Shown piece by piece: positions 1-6,259 of a stretch of 6,455 bases of DNA (its first letter is position 1; every line of letters begins with the position of its first letter). A program made the translations under genes and the position numbers. Location of the stretch: positions 1 through 6,455 of the forward strand of contig JAJZNH010000024.1 of NCBI GenBank assembly GCA_021811745.1. Reading direction: 5' to 3'. The notes beneath the pieces were generated by a model. The model was not told the origin of the DNA. It did no database searches and worked only from the letters and a program-made list of their open reading frames with translations. This DNA comes from Acidobacteriota bacterium. Lineage in GTDB: Bacteria > Acidobacteriota > Terriglobia > Terriglobales > Acidobacteriaceae.

Positions 1-793
1 AGATGGCGTTGATGCCGCTCAATTGATTGAAAGCTCCGATGGTGATGGCCAAGAAGAGCGGATAGCGGTACTTCCACTGCAAAATGGGCTCGTGCGCGGC
101 GGCGTTCTCTGCTTGCAGGGCCGACTGGATTTCGGACAGTTCCGCCTGAGGGTCGGCAGCGCCCATCTCGATGAGCACCGCCAGCGCTTCCCTGGTCTGG
201 TGGCGCGAAGCCAGCCAGCGTGGCGAGTGCGGAATACGGAACAAGAAAACAAAAAGCAGGAGCGCCGGCGCCGAAGCAACCGCTACCATCACGCGCCATT
301 CGATTGCGCCCAGATGGGCGAGCCGAACCAGATAGTCTGAGGTGTAGCCGAGCAGAATCCCGCTCACCACGTTGATTTGAAAGGCGCCCACCAGACGCCC
401 GCGCCACTTGGCGGGAGAAAGCTCTGCGATGTAGACAGGCCCCAGCACCGACGCCGAACCCAGCCCGATTCCGCTCAACAAGCGCGCCGCGAGCAGCATG
501 GGCCAACTGACGGAAAGCGCGGCGGCCCATGCTACCACAAAGTAAAGAACGGCAGCATAACGCAGCCCGTCACGCGCGCCCAGCCTTTGCCCGATGACCC
601 CGCCCACGAAGCAACCGACCACGGTGCCGATGGGGCCGATGGCAACTGTAAAGCCCTGGCCGCGGCTGCCCAGCGCAAATGCCCGTACCACCGAATCAAT
701 GATGCCGGCCACTACCGCAATATCGAATCCGAAGATCAGCCCGCCGAGGGCGCCTGTGAATGTCGCCTGAATCAGTTTTGAGTTGGGACGCAT
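1..793 (-). CDS. Sugar-porter family MFS transporter (partial, N-terminal half)
   Basis: Inner-membrane secondary transporter of the major facilitator superfamily, sugar porter branch (XylE/GalP/GLUT type), which usually moves a monosaccharide with H+. The visible part is 264 residues read from ATG at 793-791; the frame is open to the left edge, so about the C-terminal 200 residues of a typical 450-480 residue protein are missing. Family signatures seen: GGLIFGFD in TM1 (residues 17-24, with the conserved Asp24), a GQRLGARDG loop after TM2 (68-76), RLLSGIGLG (104-112), YIAELSPAKWRGRLVG (121-136), PHSPRW after TM6 (188-193) and FNQLSGIN at the start of TM7 (255-262). From memory of XylE, Gln139, Gln257 and Asn262 align with its sugar contacts Gln168, Gln289 and Asn294, while Gln288 is replaced by Asn256, so the substrate may not be xylose. 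The ribosome binding site is weak (GGAA about 12 nt upstream). It is divergent from the RIC gene. Confidence 0.93.
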   Translation of the reverse strand, partial: MRPNSKLIQATFTGALGGLIFGFDIAVVAGIIDSVVRAFALGSRGQGFTVAIGPIGTVVGCFVGGVIGQRLGARDGLRYAAVLYFVVAWAAALSVSWPMLLAARLLSGIGLGSASVLGPVYIAELSPAKWRGRLVGAFQINVVSGILLGYTSDYLVRLAHLGAIEWRVMVAVASAPALLLFVFLFRIPHSPRWLASRHQTREALAVLIEMGAADPQAELSEIQSALQAENAAAHEPILQWKYRYPLFLAITIGAFNQLSGINAI

Positions 794-871
794 GCTTTGG
801 CGTTTCCGGACTGGGAACCATACTACAGACCAGCCGTGGGACCGGCAAATCGGGAGGCAGAATCTCCGGAC

Positions 872-883
872 CCAAGTCCTTGG
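872..883. promoter_or_regulatory. Short dyad (CCAAG-TC-CTTGG) between divergent genes
   Basis: Perfect 5-bp arms around a 2-bp centre, placed in the 220-bp gap between the divergently transcribed sugar transporter (start 793) and RIC gene (start 1014). It overlaps a TTGGCC that could serve as a poor -35 element, but no good -10 follows. Its position suits an operator acting on one or both genes. It is short enough to occur by chance, and I do not match it to a known regulator such as NsrR or FNR. Confidence 0.25.
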
Positions 884-946
884 CCATCAATTATGCCCTC
901 ATCTGACTGGGGACTGGAGAGCGATTGTCGCCGGCTTTTTGCCCCA

Positions 947-964
947 CAGTGACGAAAGTCGCTG
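947..964 (+). promoter_or_regulatory. Hairpin with GAAA tetraloop in the RIC leader
   Basis: Arms CAGTGAC (947-953) and GTCGCTG (958-964) form a 7-bp stem with one G-U pair, closed by a GAAA loop (954-957), which is a stable GNRA-type tetraloop. It lies 49 nt before the RIC start codon and 35 nt before its ribosome binding site, so it would sit in the 5' leader if transcription starts upstream of it. No T-run follows, so it is not an intrinsic terminator. A role in mRNA stability or control is inference. Confidence 0.35.
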
Positions 965-999
965 CCTCATGCAAATCGATTCCCTACCCTCGAACCATC

Positions 1000-1005
1000 A
1001 GGAGG
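1000..1005 (+). promoter_or_regulatory. Ribosome binding site of the RIC gene
   Basis: AGGAGG, a full match to the anti-Shine-Dalgarno complement, with 8 nt spacing to the ATG at 1014. It is the strongest ribosome binding site in the window and settles the start against the longer open frame that begins at 783. Confidence 0.85.
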
Positions 1006-1013
1006 ATTTCACC

Positions 1014-1739
1014 ATGATCGCTTCCACGTCCACGCTCCGCACGATCGCTCTGGAGAACCCCGCCACCATACGCCTGTTTGAGCAGCTCCATCTGGATTAT
1101 TGTTGCGGGGGTAACCGGCCTCTGGCAGAGGTTTGCGCTGAGAAAGGGATCGCCGTGGAGGCGCTGCTGGATGCGCTTGCCAAAGCCGACAACAATTATG
1201 GCGGCGAGCCTGACCTGGCCCTGGCCGCGCCCACAGATCTGATCCAGCATATTGTTCAGACCCATCACGCATATATCCGCAACGAGTTGCCTCGGCTGCA
1301 AGCCATGTCCGAGCGGGTAGCGGCCAAGCACGGAAAGGCCCATCCCGAAACCATCTTCATCGATGGCCACCTGCGCCAACTTGCCGAAGAACTTCTCTTA
1401 CACCTGAACAAGGAAGAGCAGATTTTGTTTCCCTACATCATCGGCCTAGAACGGAGCCACAGTGAAAACGCCTCCGCTCCCAACGCCTGCTTTGGCTCTG
1501 TCCAATTTCCCATTCAAGCCATGATGCACGAGCACGCGGAGGCCGGGACGTTAATGGAGGAGATGCGCTCGGCAGCCGGGGACTACACACCGCCCGCCGA
1601 TGCCTGCCCCACGTTCGTCGGCCTCTATCATGGCCTCGATGCCCTCGAGCAGGACCTGCACCGGCATGTACATCTTGAAAACAACGTGCTCTTTCCAGCC
1701 GCAATGGAATTGGAGAAGGAAATGCCGGCTGTTCGGTAA
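1014..1739 (+). CDS. ric: RIC/YtfE/ScdA family di-iron protein, iron-sulfur cluster repair
   Basis: Cytoplasmic di-iron protein that helps restore iron-sulfur clusters damaged by nitric oxide or peroxide. It has 241 residues; E. coli YtfE has about 220. The N-terminal DUF542/ScdA_N domain (about residues 7-60) carries the signature DYCCGG, with Cys30-Cys31. A hemerythrin-like four-helix domain (about 75-235) follows. Aligned by eye with YtfE, all six iron ligands are present: His85, His130, Glu134 (in HLNKEEQILFP), His174 (in HEHAEAG), His218 and Glu222 (in HVHLENNVLFP). The ATG at 1014 is chosen because a perfect AGGAGG (1000-1005) lies 8 nt upstream and because the family homology begins there. 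The same frame stays open back to 783, but that stretch resembles no protein domain. The gene stands alone, divergent from the sugar transporter and convergent with the XRE-cupin gene. The E. coli name is ytfE and the S. aureus name scdA; orthology to one of them is not shown. Confidence 0.95.
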   Translation: MIASTSTLRTIALENPATIRLFEQLHLDYCCGGNRPLAEVCAEKGIAVEALLDALAKADNNYGGEPDLALAAPTDLIQHIVQTHHAYIRNELPRLQAMSERVAAKHGKAHPETIFIDGHLRQLAEELLLHLNKEEQILFPYIIGLERSHSENASAPNACFGSVQFPIQAMMHEHAEAGTLMEEMRSAAGDYTPPADACPTFVGLYHGLDALEQDLHRHVHLENNVLFPAAMELEKEMPAVR

Positions 1740-1748
1740 CCATGACGG

Positions 1749-1770
1749 GCCCGCTGATTCCTGACCGGGC
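1749..1770. terminator. Weak hairpin between convergent genes
   Basis: Arms GCCCG (1749-1753) and CGGGC (1766-1770) with a 12-nt loop, followed on the plus strand by ATTTTCC. It falls in the 58-bp gap between the convergent RIC and XRE-cupin stop codons, where a terminator is expected. The stem is only 5 bp and the T-run is short, so it would be a weak intrinsic terminator at best. Confidence 0.3.
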
Positions 1771-1797
1771 ATTTTCCAGTGGATCGCGCGCGCAAAC

Positions 1798-2415
1798 TCA
1801 GGATGCCCGGTGTGCTCGTTCGCGGCCCGTGGGCGCGTTGCCCGGCAGCACCGCCAGCACCCGGCAGCGGTGCTTACCCGCCGCGCTCCACGCCAGCGGC
1901 ATCTCGCTGTCCATATAGGCGCAATCGCCGGTTTCCAGCACCTCGCGCTCCCCTCCTGCGTCCAGCCTCAGACGCCCTTCGAGCACATAAACCAAGCCAT
2001 TGGCCTCGCGATAGGATTCCATCGCAATGGCTGGCCCTCCAGGCGGGAATTCAATCATCTGCACCACCAGGCGCGCGCCTTCTCCGGCAATGTTCAGTGG
2101 TGTAACCTTCAACGACTCCGGCCCGCGTCCGTTGTCCTGCAGGTGGGCTTTGCGGGTGATAGAGAGAGTATGCCGCGCGGGCTCGGCGAAGAAATAGTTC
2201 ATTCCGACTCCATACACGCGGCTGATCGTAGCTAGCGTGGGCAAGGTGGGAATCATCCGGTCCGTCTCCACCTTCGACAGCAACGCGGTGGAAAGGCCGG
2301 TCTCGGCCGCCAGGCGCGAAAGCGTTAGGCGTTTCTGGATGCGCAGGGAACGAAGCTTCAGACCGATGCAATACGGCTCCAGAGACCACTGGGCGTAGGA
2401 AAGACTCTTGGGCAT
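1798..2415 (-). CDS. XRE-family regulator with C-terminal cupin domain
   Basis: DNA-binding transcription factor of 205 residues, a normal length for the XRE-cupin (PuuR/SutR-like) family, in which the cupin senses a small effector. An HTH_3/XRE domain covers about residues 16-75, with the helix-turn-helix core at 31-52 (TLSRLAAETG then LSTALLSKVE). A single cupin_2 barrel covers about 112-192, recognisable by VYVLEGRL (142-149) and the turn before GDCAYM (163-168). The positions that usually hold the metal ligands (HxH and Glu before the YVLEG strand, His in the later PH motif) carry other residues here, for example Gly140 and Leu174, so this cupin probably does not bind metal in the usual way. 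The ATG at 2415-2413 is preferred over an upstream extension to 2577 because GAGGGAG lies 6 nt upstream (2428-2422) and the extension has no family similarity. It is divergent from the DUF481 gene, 224 bp away. The target and ligand are unknown. Confidence 0.9.
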   Translation of the reverse strand: MPKSLSYAQWSLEPYCIGLKLRSLRIQKRLTLSRLAAETGLSTALLSKVETDRMIPTLPTLATISRVYGVGMNYFFAEPARHTLSITRKAHLQDNGRGPESLKVTPLNIAGEGARLVVQMIEFPPGGPAIAMESYREANGLVYVLEGRLRLDAGGEREVLETGDCAYMDSEMPLAWSAAGKHRCRVLAVLPGNAPTGRERAHRAS

Positions 2416-2639
2416 CGCCAACTCCCTCGGGCTGTAAATGAATTCTGTGAACAAGTCTAAGCCAAATGGCGGGCTGACAACTGTGCGGAAATTACTCAGC
2501 CGCAACCCGGCGGCGACCATGCATGCCAGCAGCAACTTCTTGCCCACAATGCAACTCCGCGCCACGCCCCACAGCAAACAACTTGCGAATGGACAGGAAC
2601 CCAGCTTCCGCTAAATGATAAAGAAAGGCTATCTTCGCC

Positions 2640-3875
2640 ATGATGGATATTTCTCGTTGCTTTTTACGGCACTTCTGCAATCGGGATACGCGGGGCTTGC
2701 TGCTTTTTGCTGTCCTGGGCTCGGCGCTGCTGTGCGCCGCTCAGGGCAAGCCCGCGGCCCGCAAACAGCCCACTACCAAACCTGCGCCTGACGTGCTGGT
2801 GCTGAGCAATGGCGATACCCTGCACGGGAGATTTGTGAAGGAGATGAAGGGTAACGTTACCTTTCACAGTGTTCCGCTCGGGAACATCACACTTCCCTGG
2901 ACCAAGATCAAGGAATTGCGCGTCTCGGAACGATTTGCGGTACTCAACGGCAAGATAAGGCTCCGCGGCAAAAACAGCATGAGCCATCTTCGGATCGGAA
3001 CGTTAGAAGTCACCCATCAGGCGATCACCGTGCATCCTTCCTCCGGTCCTGTGGGCCCGCCCATTCCAGTCAAGGATGTGCCATACATCATGAATGAAGC
3101 CACCCTGACCAAGCAGGTCTATCACACGCCGGATTTCTTCGCGGGGTGGAATGGTACTGTGACCGGGGGAGGAACGATTGTAAGCGCCACCCAGAACCAG
3201 GTCACGGTGTCGGGAGCGGTGAGTCTGGCGCGCGTTGTACCTACGGCAAGCTGGCTCAATCCGCGCAACCGCACCACAACGGACTTCAGCGGTTCGTTTG
3301 GAAAGATTACGCAGCCAGGATATTTCTCCGCGGGTGCACTTGTGCCGGCGACAAGCACAAAGACCTCCATCTACCACGCAGATGCAGAGCGTGACGAATA
3401 CTTTTCGCCCCGCTTTTTCGCGCTGGCACAAACGGCCTTTGACCACAACTTCGGGCAGGATCTGGCCCTGCAGCAGATCTACGGCAGCGGCATCGGGTGG
3501 ACTGCCATCAAGACTCCAAAGCAGGAGATCGATCTGAAAGGAACCATCCAGTACGAGAGCCAGCAGTTCATCAGCGGCGCCGCCTCCGCCAATCTGAACC
3601 TCACAGCTTCCACCTACTCGGCCAGCTACGCCCTGCACGCGAAGTTGTTGACGTTTACACAGAGTCTTGCGTACCTGCCCGCCTACAACCAGCCCTCGGC
3701 CTATTCCGCAATGGAGACCAACACCGTCACGTTTCCGGCCTACAAGAGCCTCAGCTTTTCGCTAGGGACGATGGACAGCTACCTGAACAATCCTCCCGTG
3801 TCGGTTCCCCCCACCAAACCCAACTCCTTTCAATTCACCATGGGTCTGACCTACGGAATCAAATCGAAGTATTGA
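2640..3875 (+). CDS. DUF481 (YdiY-like) outer-membrane beta-barrel protein
   Basis: Exported protein of 411 residues, probably an outer-membrane beta-barrel of unknown function. A signal peptide is evident: basic residues Arg15 and Arg18, a hydrophobic core GLLLFAVLGSALLCAA (19-34) and likely cleavage around residues 34-36; LLC is not an acceptable lipobox. A Lys/Pro-rich linker (37-50) is followed by a small beta domain at about 51-103, with VLSNGDTLHGRFV, a pattern often seen ahead of DUF481 in Acidobacteriota. From about 165 to the end, alternating polar/aromatic strands such as YFSPRFFALAQTAFDHNF and the GSGIGW strand (282-287) fit DUF481. The chain ends in an aromatic residue (Tyr411), as many barrels do. 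In E. coli, YdiY is acid/salt-inducible; a shared role is inference. The start is ATG 2640 or the adjacent ATG 2643; AAAGG lies about 12 nt upstream. The family call was made by eye. Confidence 0.8.
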   Translation: MMDISRCFLRHFCNRDTRGLLLFAVLGSALLCAAQGKPAARKQPTTKPAPDVLVLSNGDTLHGRFVKEMKGNVTFHSVPLGNITLPWTKIKELRVSERFAVLNGKIRLRGKNSMSHLRIGTLEVTHQAITVHPSSGPVGPPIPVKDVPYIMNEATLTKQVYHTPDFFAGWNGTVTGGGTIVSATQNQVTVSGAVSLARVVPTASWLNPRNRTTTDFSGSFGKITQPGYFSAGALVPATSTKTSIYHADAERDEYFSPRFFALAQTAFDHNFGQDLALQQIYGSGIGWTAIKTPKQEIDLKGTIQYESQQFISGAASANLNLTASTYSASYALHAKLLTFTQSLAYLPAYNQPSAYSAMETNTVTFPAYKSLSFSLGTMDSYLNNPPVSVPPTKPNSFQFTMGLTYGIKSKY

Positions 3876-3890
3876 TGCGCAATTCTCCTT

Positions 3891-3929
3891 GGGGGGGCGG
3901 AAAAACGCGCAGCTCCGAACCGCCTCCTC
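3891..3929 (+). terminator. Hairpin just after the DUF481 gene
   Basis: A run of seven G then CGG (3891-3900) can pair with CCGCCTCCTC (3920-3929), giving a 10-bp stem with two G-U pairs and a 19-nt loop that contains an A5 tract. It begins 15 nt after the stop codon, a sensible place for a 3' end structure. There is no T-run after it, so it may protect the mRNA end or support factor-dependent termination rather than act as an intrinsic terminator. Confidence 0.28.
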
Positions 3930-4013
3930 ACGCGAGCAAGTGCAATGGATTCATGGGGAGGGAGCAATCCTCCCGCGCCCAGGTAACTTCCTGCAATTAC
4001 TTCGCACTGAAAA

Positions 4014-4040
4014 CCACGGCTTCCATGCATGGTCTCGTGG
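4014..4040. promoter_or_regulatory. Interrupted inverted repeat, possible operator
   Basis: Nested dyad: outer arms CCACG (4014-4018) and CGTGG (4036-4040) flank a perfect 10-bp palindrome CCATGCATGG (4023-4032), with spacers of 4 and 3 bp. It lies about 200 bp upstream of the winged-helix regulator and just before its AT-richer putative promoter segment (4041-4075). Two-fold symmetry at this scale suits a dimeric regulator, including self-regulation by the downstream protein, but that is inference. Confidence 0.35.
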
Positions 4041-4237
4041 TCAAACAAGTACATACTTATTACAGTGAAAATTCACCGGGCTCGGAGAAGCCTGGAGAGC
4101 ATGAAGAAGTGCAGATTTTTCCCTGGATGTAGGCGCCATGGGGTGCTGCGGCGCGTGCCGGAGCTGCTTTCCGGCGGGCGAGGACAGTGCCCCGGTAATT
4201 CCGTACCGCCAGCCTTCAGGCAGATGCGTTGGTTCAT

Positions 4238-6052
4238 ATGGACAGATTGACTTCGGCATCTTCCGATTCACCAGGATCGGTATACGTATTCGGAGCCTTT
4301 CGGCTGGAGGCCGACGGAAGGCTTCTGCGGAAAGAGGAGCCGGTCGACCTGTCTCCCAGAGAGTTGGCAGCGTTGCGGTTTCTGCTGGCCCGGGCCGGCC
4401 AGGTTGTCACTCACAGCCAACTGCGGCAAGCCGTCTGGAGTGACATGCAAATTACGGCCGATGCCATTTCCAAGTGCATGTCTTCCTTGCGCGCCCGGCT
4501 GGGACCGGAAGAGTGCATCCAAACCGTTTACAAGCGCGGCTACCGCTTTTTCGCTCCTGTGCGTCCTCTTCTCGCCGGCTTGCCCGCGACCCTGCCGAGG
4601 CTGGCCATCGTGCCGTTCACCGCCGAATTTGACCTGCCCGAGTTTCTTGGCTCCGCCGTGGCCGAAGAGACGGCCGCGTGCCTCAGCGAGGCGCACCCGG
4701 CCATCGCGCTTGCTCTGCCTCAGGAATCGGTGTCCACGCTGGCCCGCCGGGGCCTTAGCGCTCAGCAGATTGGGAGAGCGCTCGAAGCCGACCTCGTCCT
4801 CACCGGAACCTTGCGCTCATTGCCCGCGCACTACCGGCTGCGCGTCAAGATGATCCGGACAAGGGACGGTGCCCAACTCTGGCTTGAGGATCTATTCGCG
4901 GAACAGAGCCGCGTCGCCGGTCTGGTCCGGGAGCTGGTTCAGATTCTGGCCTTTCATCTCCTCGCGTCTAACCTCTCCATCTCCGCTGTGGCGGCGGCGG
5001 CAGACAGCCAGGAGAGCGCCCCCCAGCGCCTGCAAGCATACCAGATTCTTCAGCGCGCCCATTTTGAATGGCAGTCCTGCCAGCGGCACAGCATGCAAGA
5101 CAGCCTGCAACGCCTTCTGCGCGCCATCGAACTTGATCCGTCAATGATCGCTGCTCGCCTAGACCTGGCAAATCTCTGCCTTGCCCAAACCCTCTACGGA
5201 TTCCTGTCTCCATCCGTTGCAGCGCATATCGTCCGGCGTTCCCTTGAAATGGGAGCTGCAGCAGACGCAGTTCGCCGTTGGGATCGAGAGTCGATTTCCG
5301 AACTCGCCGTGCGATGCGAGGCCATTTTGCCGGCCCTCGGGTGGATCAAGTTTCATGTGGATCGGGATCTGCCTGCCGCGCTTCTGGCATTTTCTCTTTC
5401 TTCCCACCTCCTCCACAATCCTTGGATCACACGAGCGCGGGTCATGTTCGAACTCAGCCGCCATCGTTTCGGCCAGGCCATCGAAACCTTGCGCGAGGCC
5501 ATCCATCTGGACCCATATTCTCCCTGGCTGCAAGCCTGTCTGGGCTGGGCCTTGCACCTGGCGGGAGAGTCTGCCGCAAGCATGCAACAGATCGAGCATG
5601 CACTGGCGCACTTCCCCGAGCACGAGGCCTCGAGCCTTCTTGGAGCTATCATCGTGGCCCATAACGGGGATGCAGCGCGGGGAATACAGCTCGCACAGGA
5701 ACTCGCGCAGCGGCGGCCATACCTCGACTTGGCCTCGGCCGTCCAGGCCTATGCGCTGGCCTGCGCCGGCCACGCAGACGAGGCGCGCGCCATTTTGCTG
5801 CGGCTCGACTGGCTGGGCCGGGAACGCTTTGTCCTCAATACATTCGCCGTGGCCGCTTATGTGGTTCTTGGCGAGCGCGATTCTGCGCTCGCGGAGCTGC
5901 GAAAATCCGACGAAGTGCGCTGCCCGTGGTTCTTCCAGATGCTTGCCGACCCGCGCCTGCAACCTCTCCGCACGGACCCCGAATTTATTAAGTTGAGAGG
6001 CATTCTTCCCGCCATGGAAGCAGCTGCGGCGCGGAACACCCAGCAGCAGTAA
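4238..6052 (+). CDS. Winged-helix regulator with TolB-like domain and TPR-like repeats
   Basis: Predicted one-component transcription regulator of 604 residues, a domain set expanded in Acidobacteriota. An OmpR/PhoB/CadC-type winged helix covers about residues 16-107: LSPRELAALRFLLARAGQVV (38-57), the recognition-helix region DAISKCMSSLRARLG (75-89) and the terminal hairpin VYKRGYRFFAPV (97-108). A TolB-N/FlgO-like alpha/beta domain follows at about 121-222 (RLAIVPF, then ADLVLTGTL, then DGAQLWLEDLF). The rest is helical with TPR character, for example 283-315 (LLRAIELDPSMIAARLDLAN), 404-442 (AIETLREAIHLDPYSPW) and the closing DPRLQPLRTDPEF (571-583). Unlike CadC it has no membrane helix, and it has no phosphoreceiver domain, so any signal is presumably sensed in the cytoplasm through the TolB/TPR part. 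The start is uncertain: ATG 4238 has no clear ribosome binding site, while TTG 4229, three codons upstream in frame, has AGG 8 nt before it. The targets are unknown. Confidence 0.88.
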   Translation: MDRLTSASSDSPGSVYVFGAFRLEADGRLLRKEEPVDLSPRELAALRFLLARAGQVVTHSQLRQAVWSDMQITADAISKCMSSLRARLGPEECIQTVYKRGYRFFAPVRPLLAGLPATLPRLAIVPFTAEFDLPEFLGSAVAEETAACLSEAHPAIALALPQESVSTLARRGLSAQQIGRALEADLVLTGTLRSLPAHYRLRVKMIRTRDGAQLWLEDLFAEQSRVAGLVRELVQILAFHLLASNLSISAVAAAADSQESAPQRLQAYQILQRAHFEWQSCQRHSMQDSLQRLLRAIELDPSMIAARLDLANLCLAQTLYGFLSPSVAAHIVRRSLEMGAAADAVRRWDRESISELAVRCEAILPALGWIKFHVDRDLPAALLAFSLSSHLLHNPWITRARVMFELSRHRFGQAIETLREAIHLDPYSPWLQACLGWALHLAGESAASMQQIEHALAHFPEHEASSLLGAIIVAHNGDAARGIQLAQELAQRRPYLDLASAVQAYALACAGHADEARAILLRLDWLGRERFVLNTFAVAAYVVLGERDSALAELRKSDEVRCPWFFQMLADPRLQPLRTDPEFIKLRGILPAMEAAAARNTQQQ

Positions 6053-6145
6053 TGGCGCCGCCCCCGATCCAAAGTACGATCGCCGCCCGGAGCGGTTCTG
6101 GAGCCGGCGCAATTCGGAATCAGAGCCCTCCAATCCACCCAACTT

Positions 6146-6165
6146 CGCGGAGCAGAGGTTCCGCG
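6146..6165 (+). other. Perfect 6-bp hairpin downstream of the regulator
   Basis: Arms CGCGGA (6146-6151) and TCCGCG (6160-6165) with an 8-nt loop, 94 nt after the regulator stop codon. No T-run follows. It could be part of a 3' untranslated structure or a factor-dependent terminator. Together with the next hairpin it fills the gap between the regulator and the tRNA gene. Confidence 0.3.
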
Positions 6166-6202
6166 TAAGTCTCAAGAACGCCCGGCGTCGCCAAAGGCGT
6201 CG

Positions 6203-6227
6203 TCCGCAGGAGATCCTGGTCTGCGGA
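6203..6227 (+). other. Perfect 7-bp hairpin between the regulator and tRNA-Lys
   Basis: Arms TCCGCAG (6203-6209) and CTGCGGA (6221-6227) with an 11-nt loop, and a small CGCC-AAA-GGCG stem just before it (6189-6199). No T-run follows. It shares the TCCGC core with the hairpin at 6146-6165, so the two might be copies of a short repeat, though the similarity is limited to that core. Confidence 0.3.
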
Positions 6228-6259
6228 TAGCCTCGCCTCTGGAGTCTGTTTGAGGTCCA

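Larger units (their letters stand above)
3876..4237. other. Gene-free region and leader of the large regulator
   Basis: A stretch of 362 bp with no convincing protein gene. Contents in order: the hairpin at 3891-3929; a GGGAGG/CCTCCC hairpin (3956-3961 with 3969-3974, 7-nt loop); a 27-bp imperfect inverted repeat at 4014-4040; a weak -10-like TATTAC at 4058-4063 without a recognisable -35; a CCGGGCT/AGCCTGG hairpin (4076-4082 with 4089-4095, one G-U pair, 6-nt loop); a small open frame 4101-4250 (49 codons plus stop) starting with ATG after GGAG and overlapping the regulator start; and a perfect GCCGGA/TCCGGC hairpin (4157-4162 with 4170-4175, 7-nt loop). The density of short structures suggests a regulated leader for the gene at 4238, but no known riboswitch or attenuator is recognised. 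Confidence 0.45.

Noticed and set aside
23..781. Plus-strand open frames at 23-340 and 377-781
   Set aside because: They are opposite the sugar-porter gene, whose minus-strand translation carries many family signatures; the plus-strand translations are low-complexity and Arg/Pro/Gln-rich.
880..890. FNR/DNR-like site TTGGCCATCAA upstream of the RIC gene
   Set aside because: Only the ATCAA half matches the TTGAT-N4-ATCAA consensus; the left half does not fit at the required spacing.
931..940. GCCGGC followed by T5 as an intrinsic terminator
   Set aside because: The palindrome has no loop and lies upstream of the RIC gene, where a terminator is not expected.
783..1013. In-frame extension of the RIC protein by 77 residues upstream of 1014
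   Set aside because: The perfect AGGAGG 8 nt before ATG 1014 and the start of family similarity there settle the start. The extension has no recognisable domain and begins in the divergent promoter region.
2416..2577. 54-residue N-terminal extension of the XRE-cupin protein
   Set aside because: ATG at 2415 has a good ribosome binding site 6 nt upstream, and the family begins close to the helix-turn-helix domain. The extension runs through the divergent promoter region.
2730..2740. Possible lipoprotein signal (ALLC) in the DUF481 protein
   Set aside because: The residue before Cys32 is Leu rather than Gly, Ala or Ser, so it is not a valid lipobox; ordinary signal peptidase I cleavage fits better.
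3003..3638. 211-residue open frame on the minus strand opposite the DUF481 gene
   Set aside because: It is antisense to a gene with a signal peptide and clear beta-strand pattern, has no recognisable motif, and no ribosome binding site was evident.
5159..6175. 338-residue open frame on the minus strand opposite the regulator
   Set aside because: It lies antisense to a well-supported gene in GC-rich DNA, where long stop-free antisense frames are common, and its translation shows no family motif.
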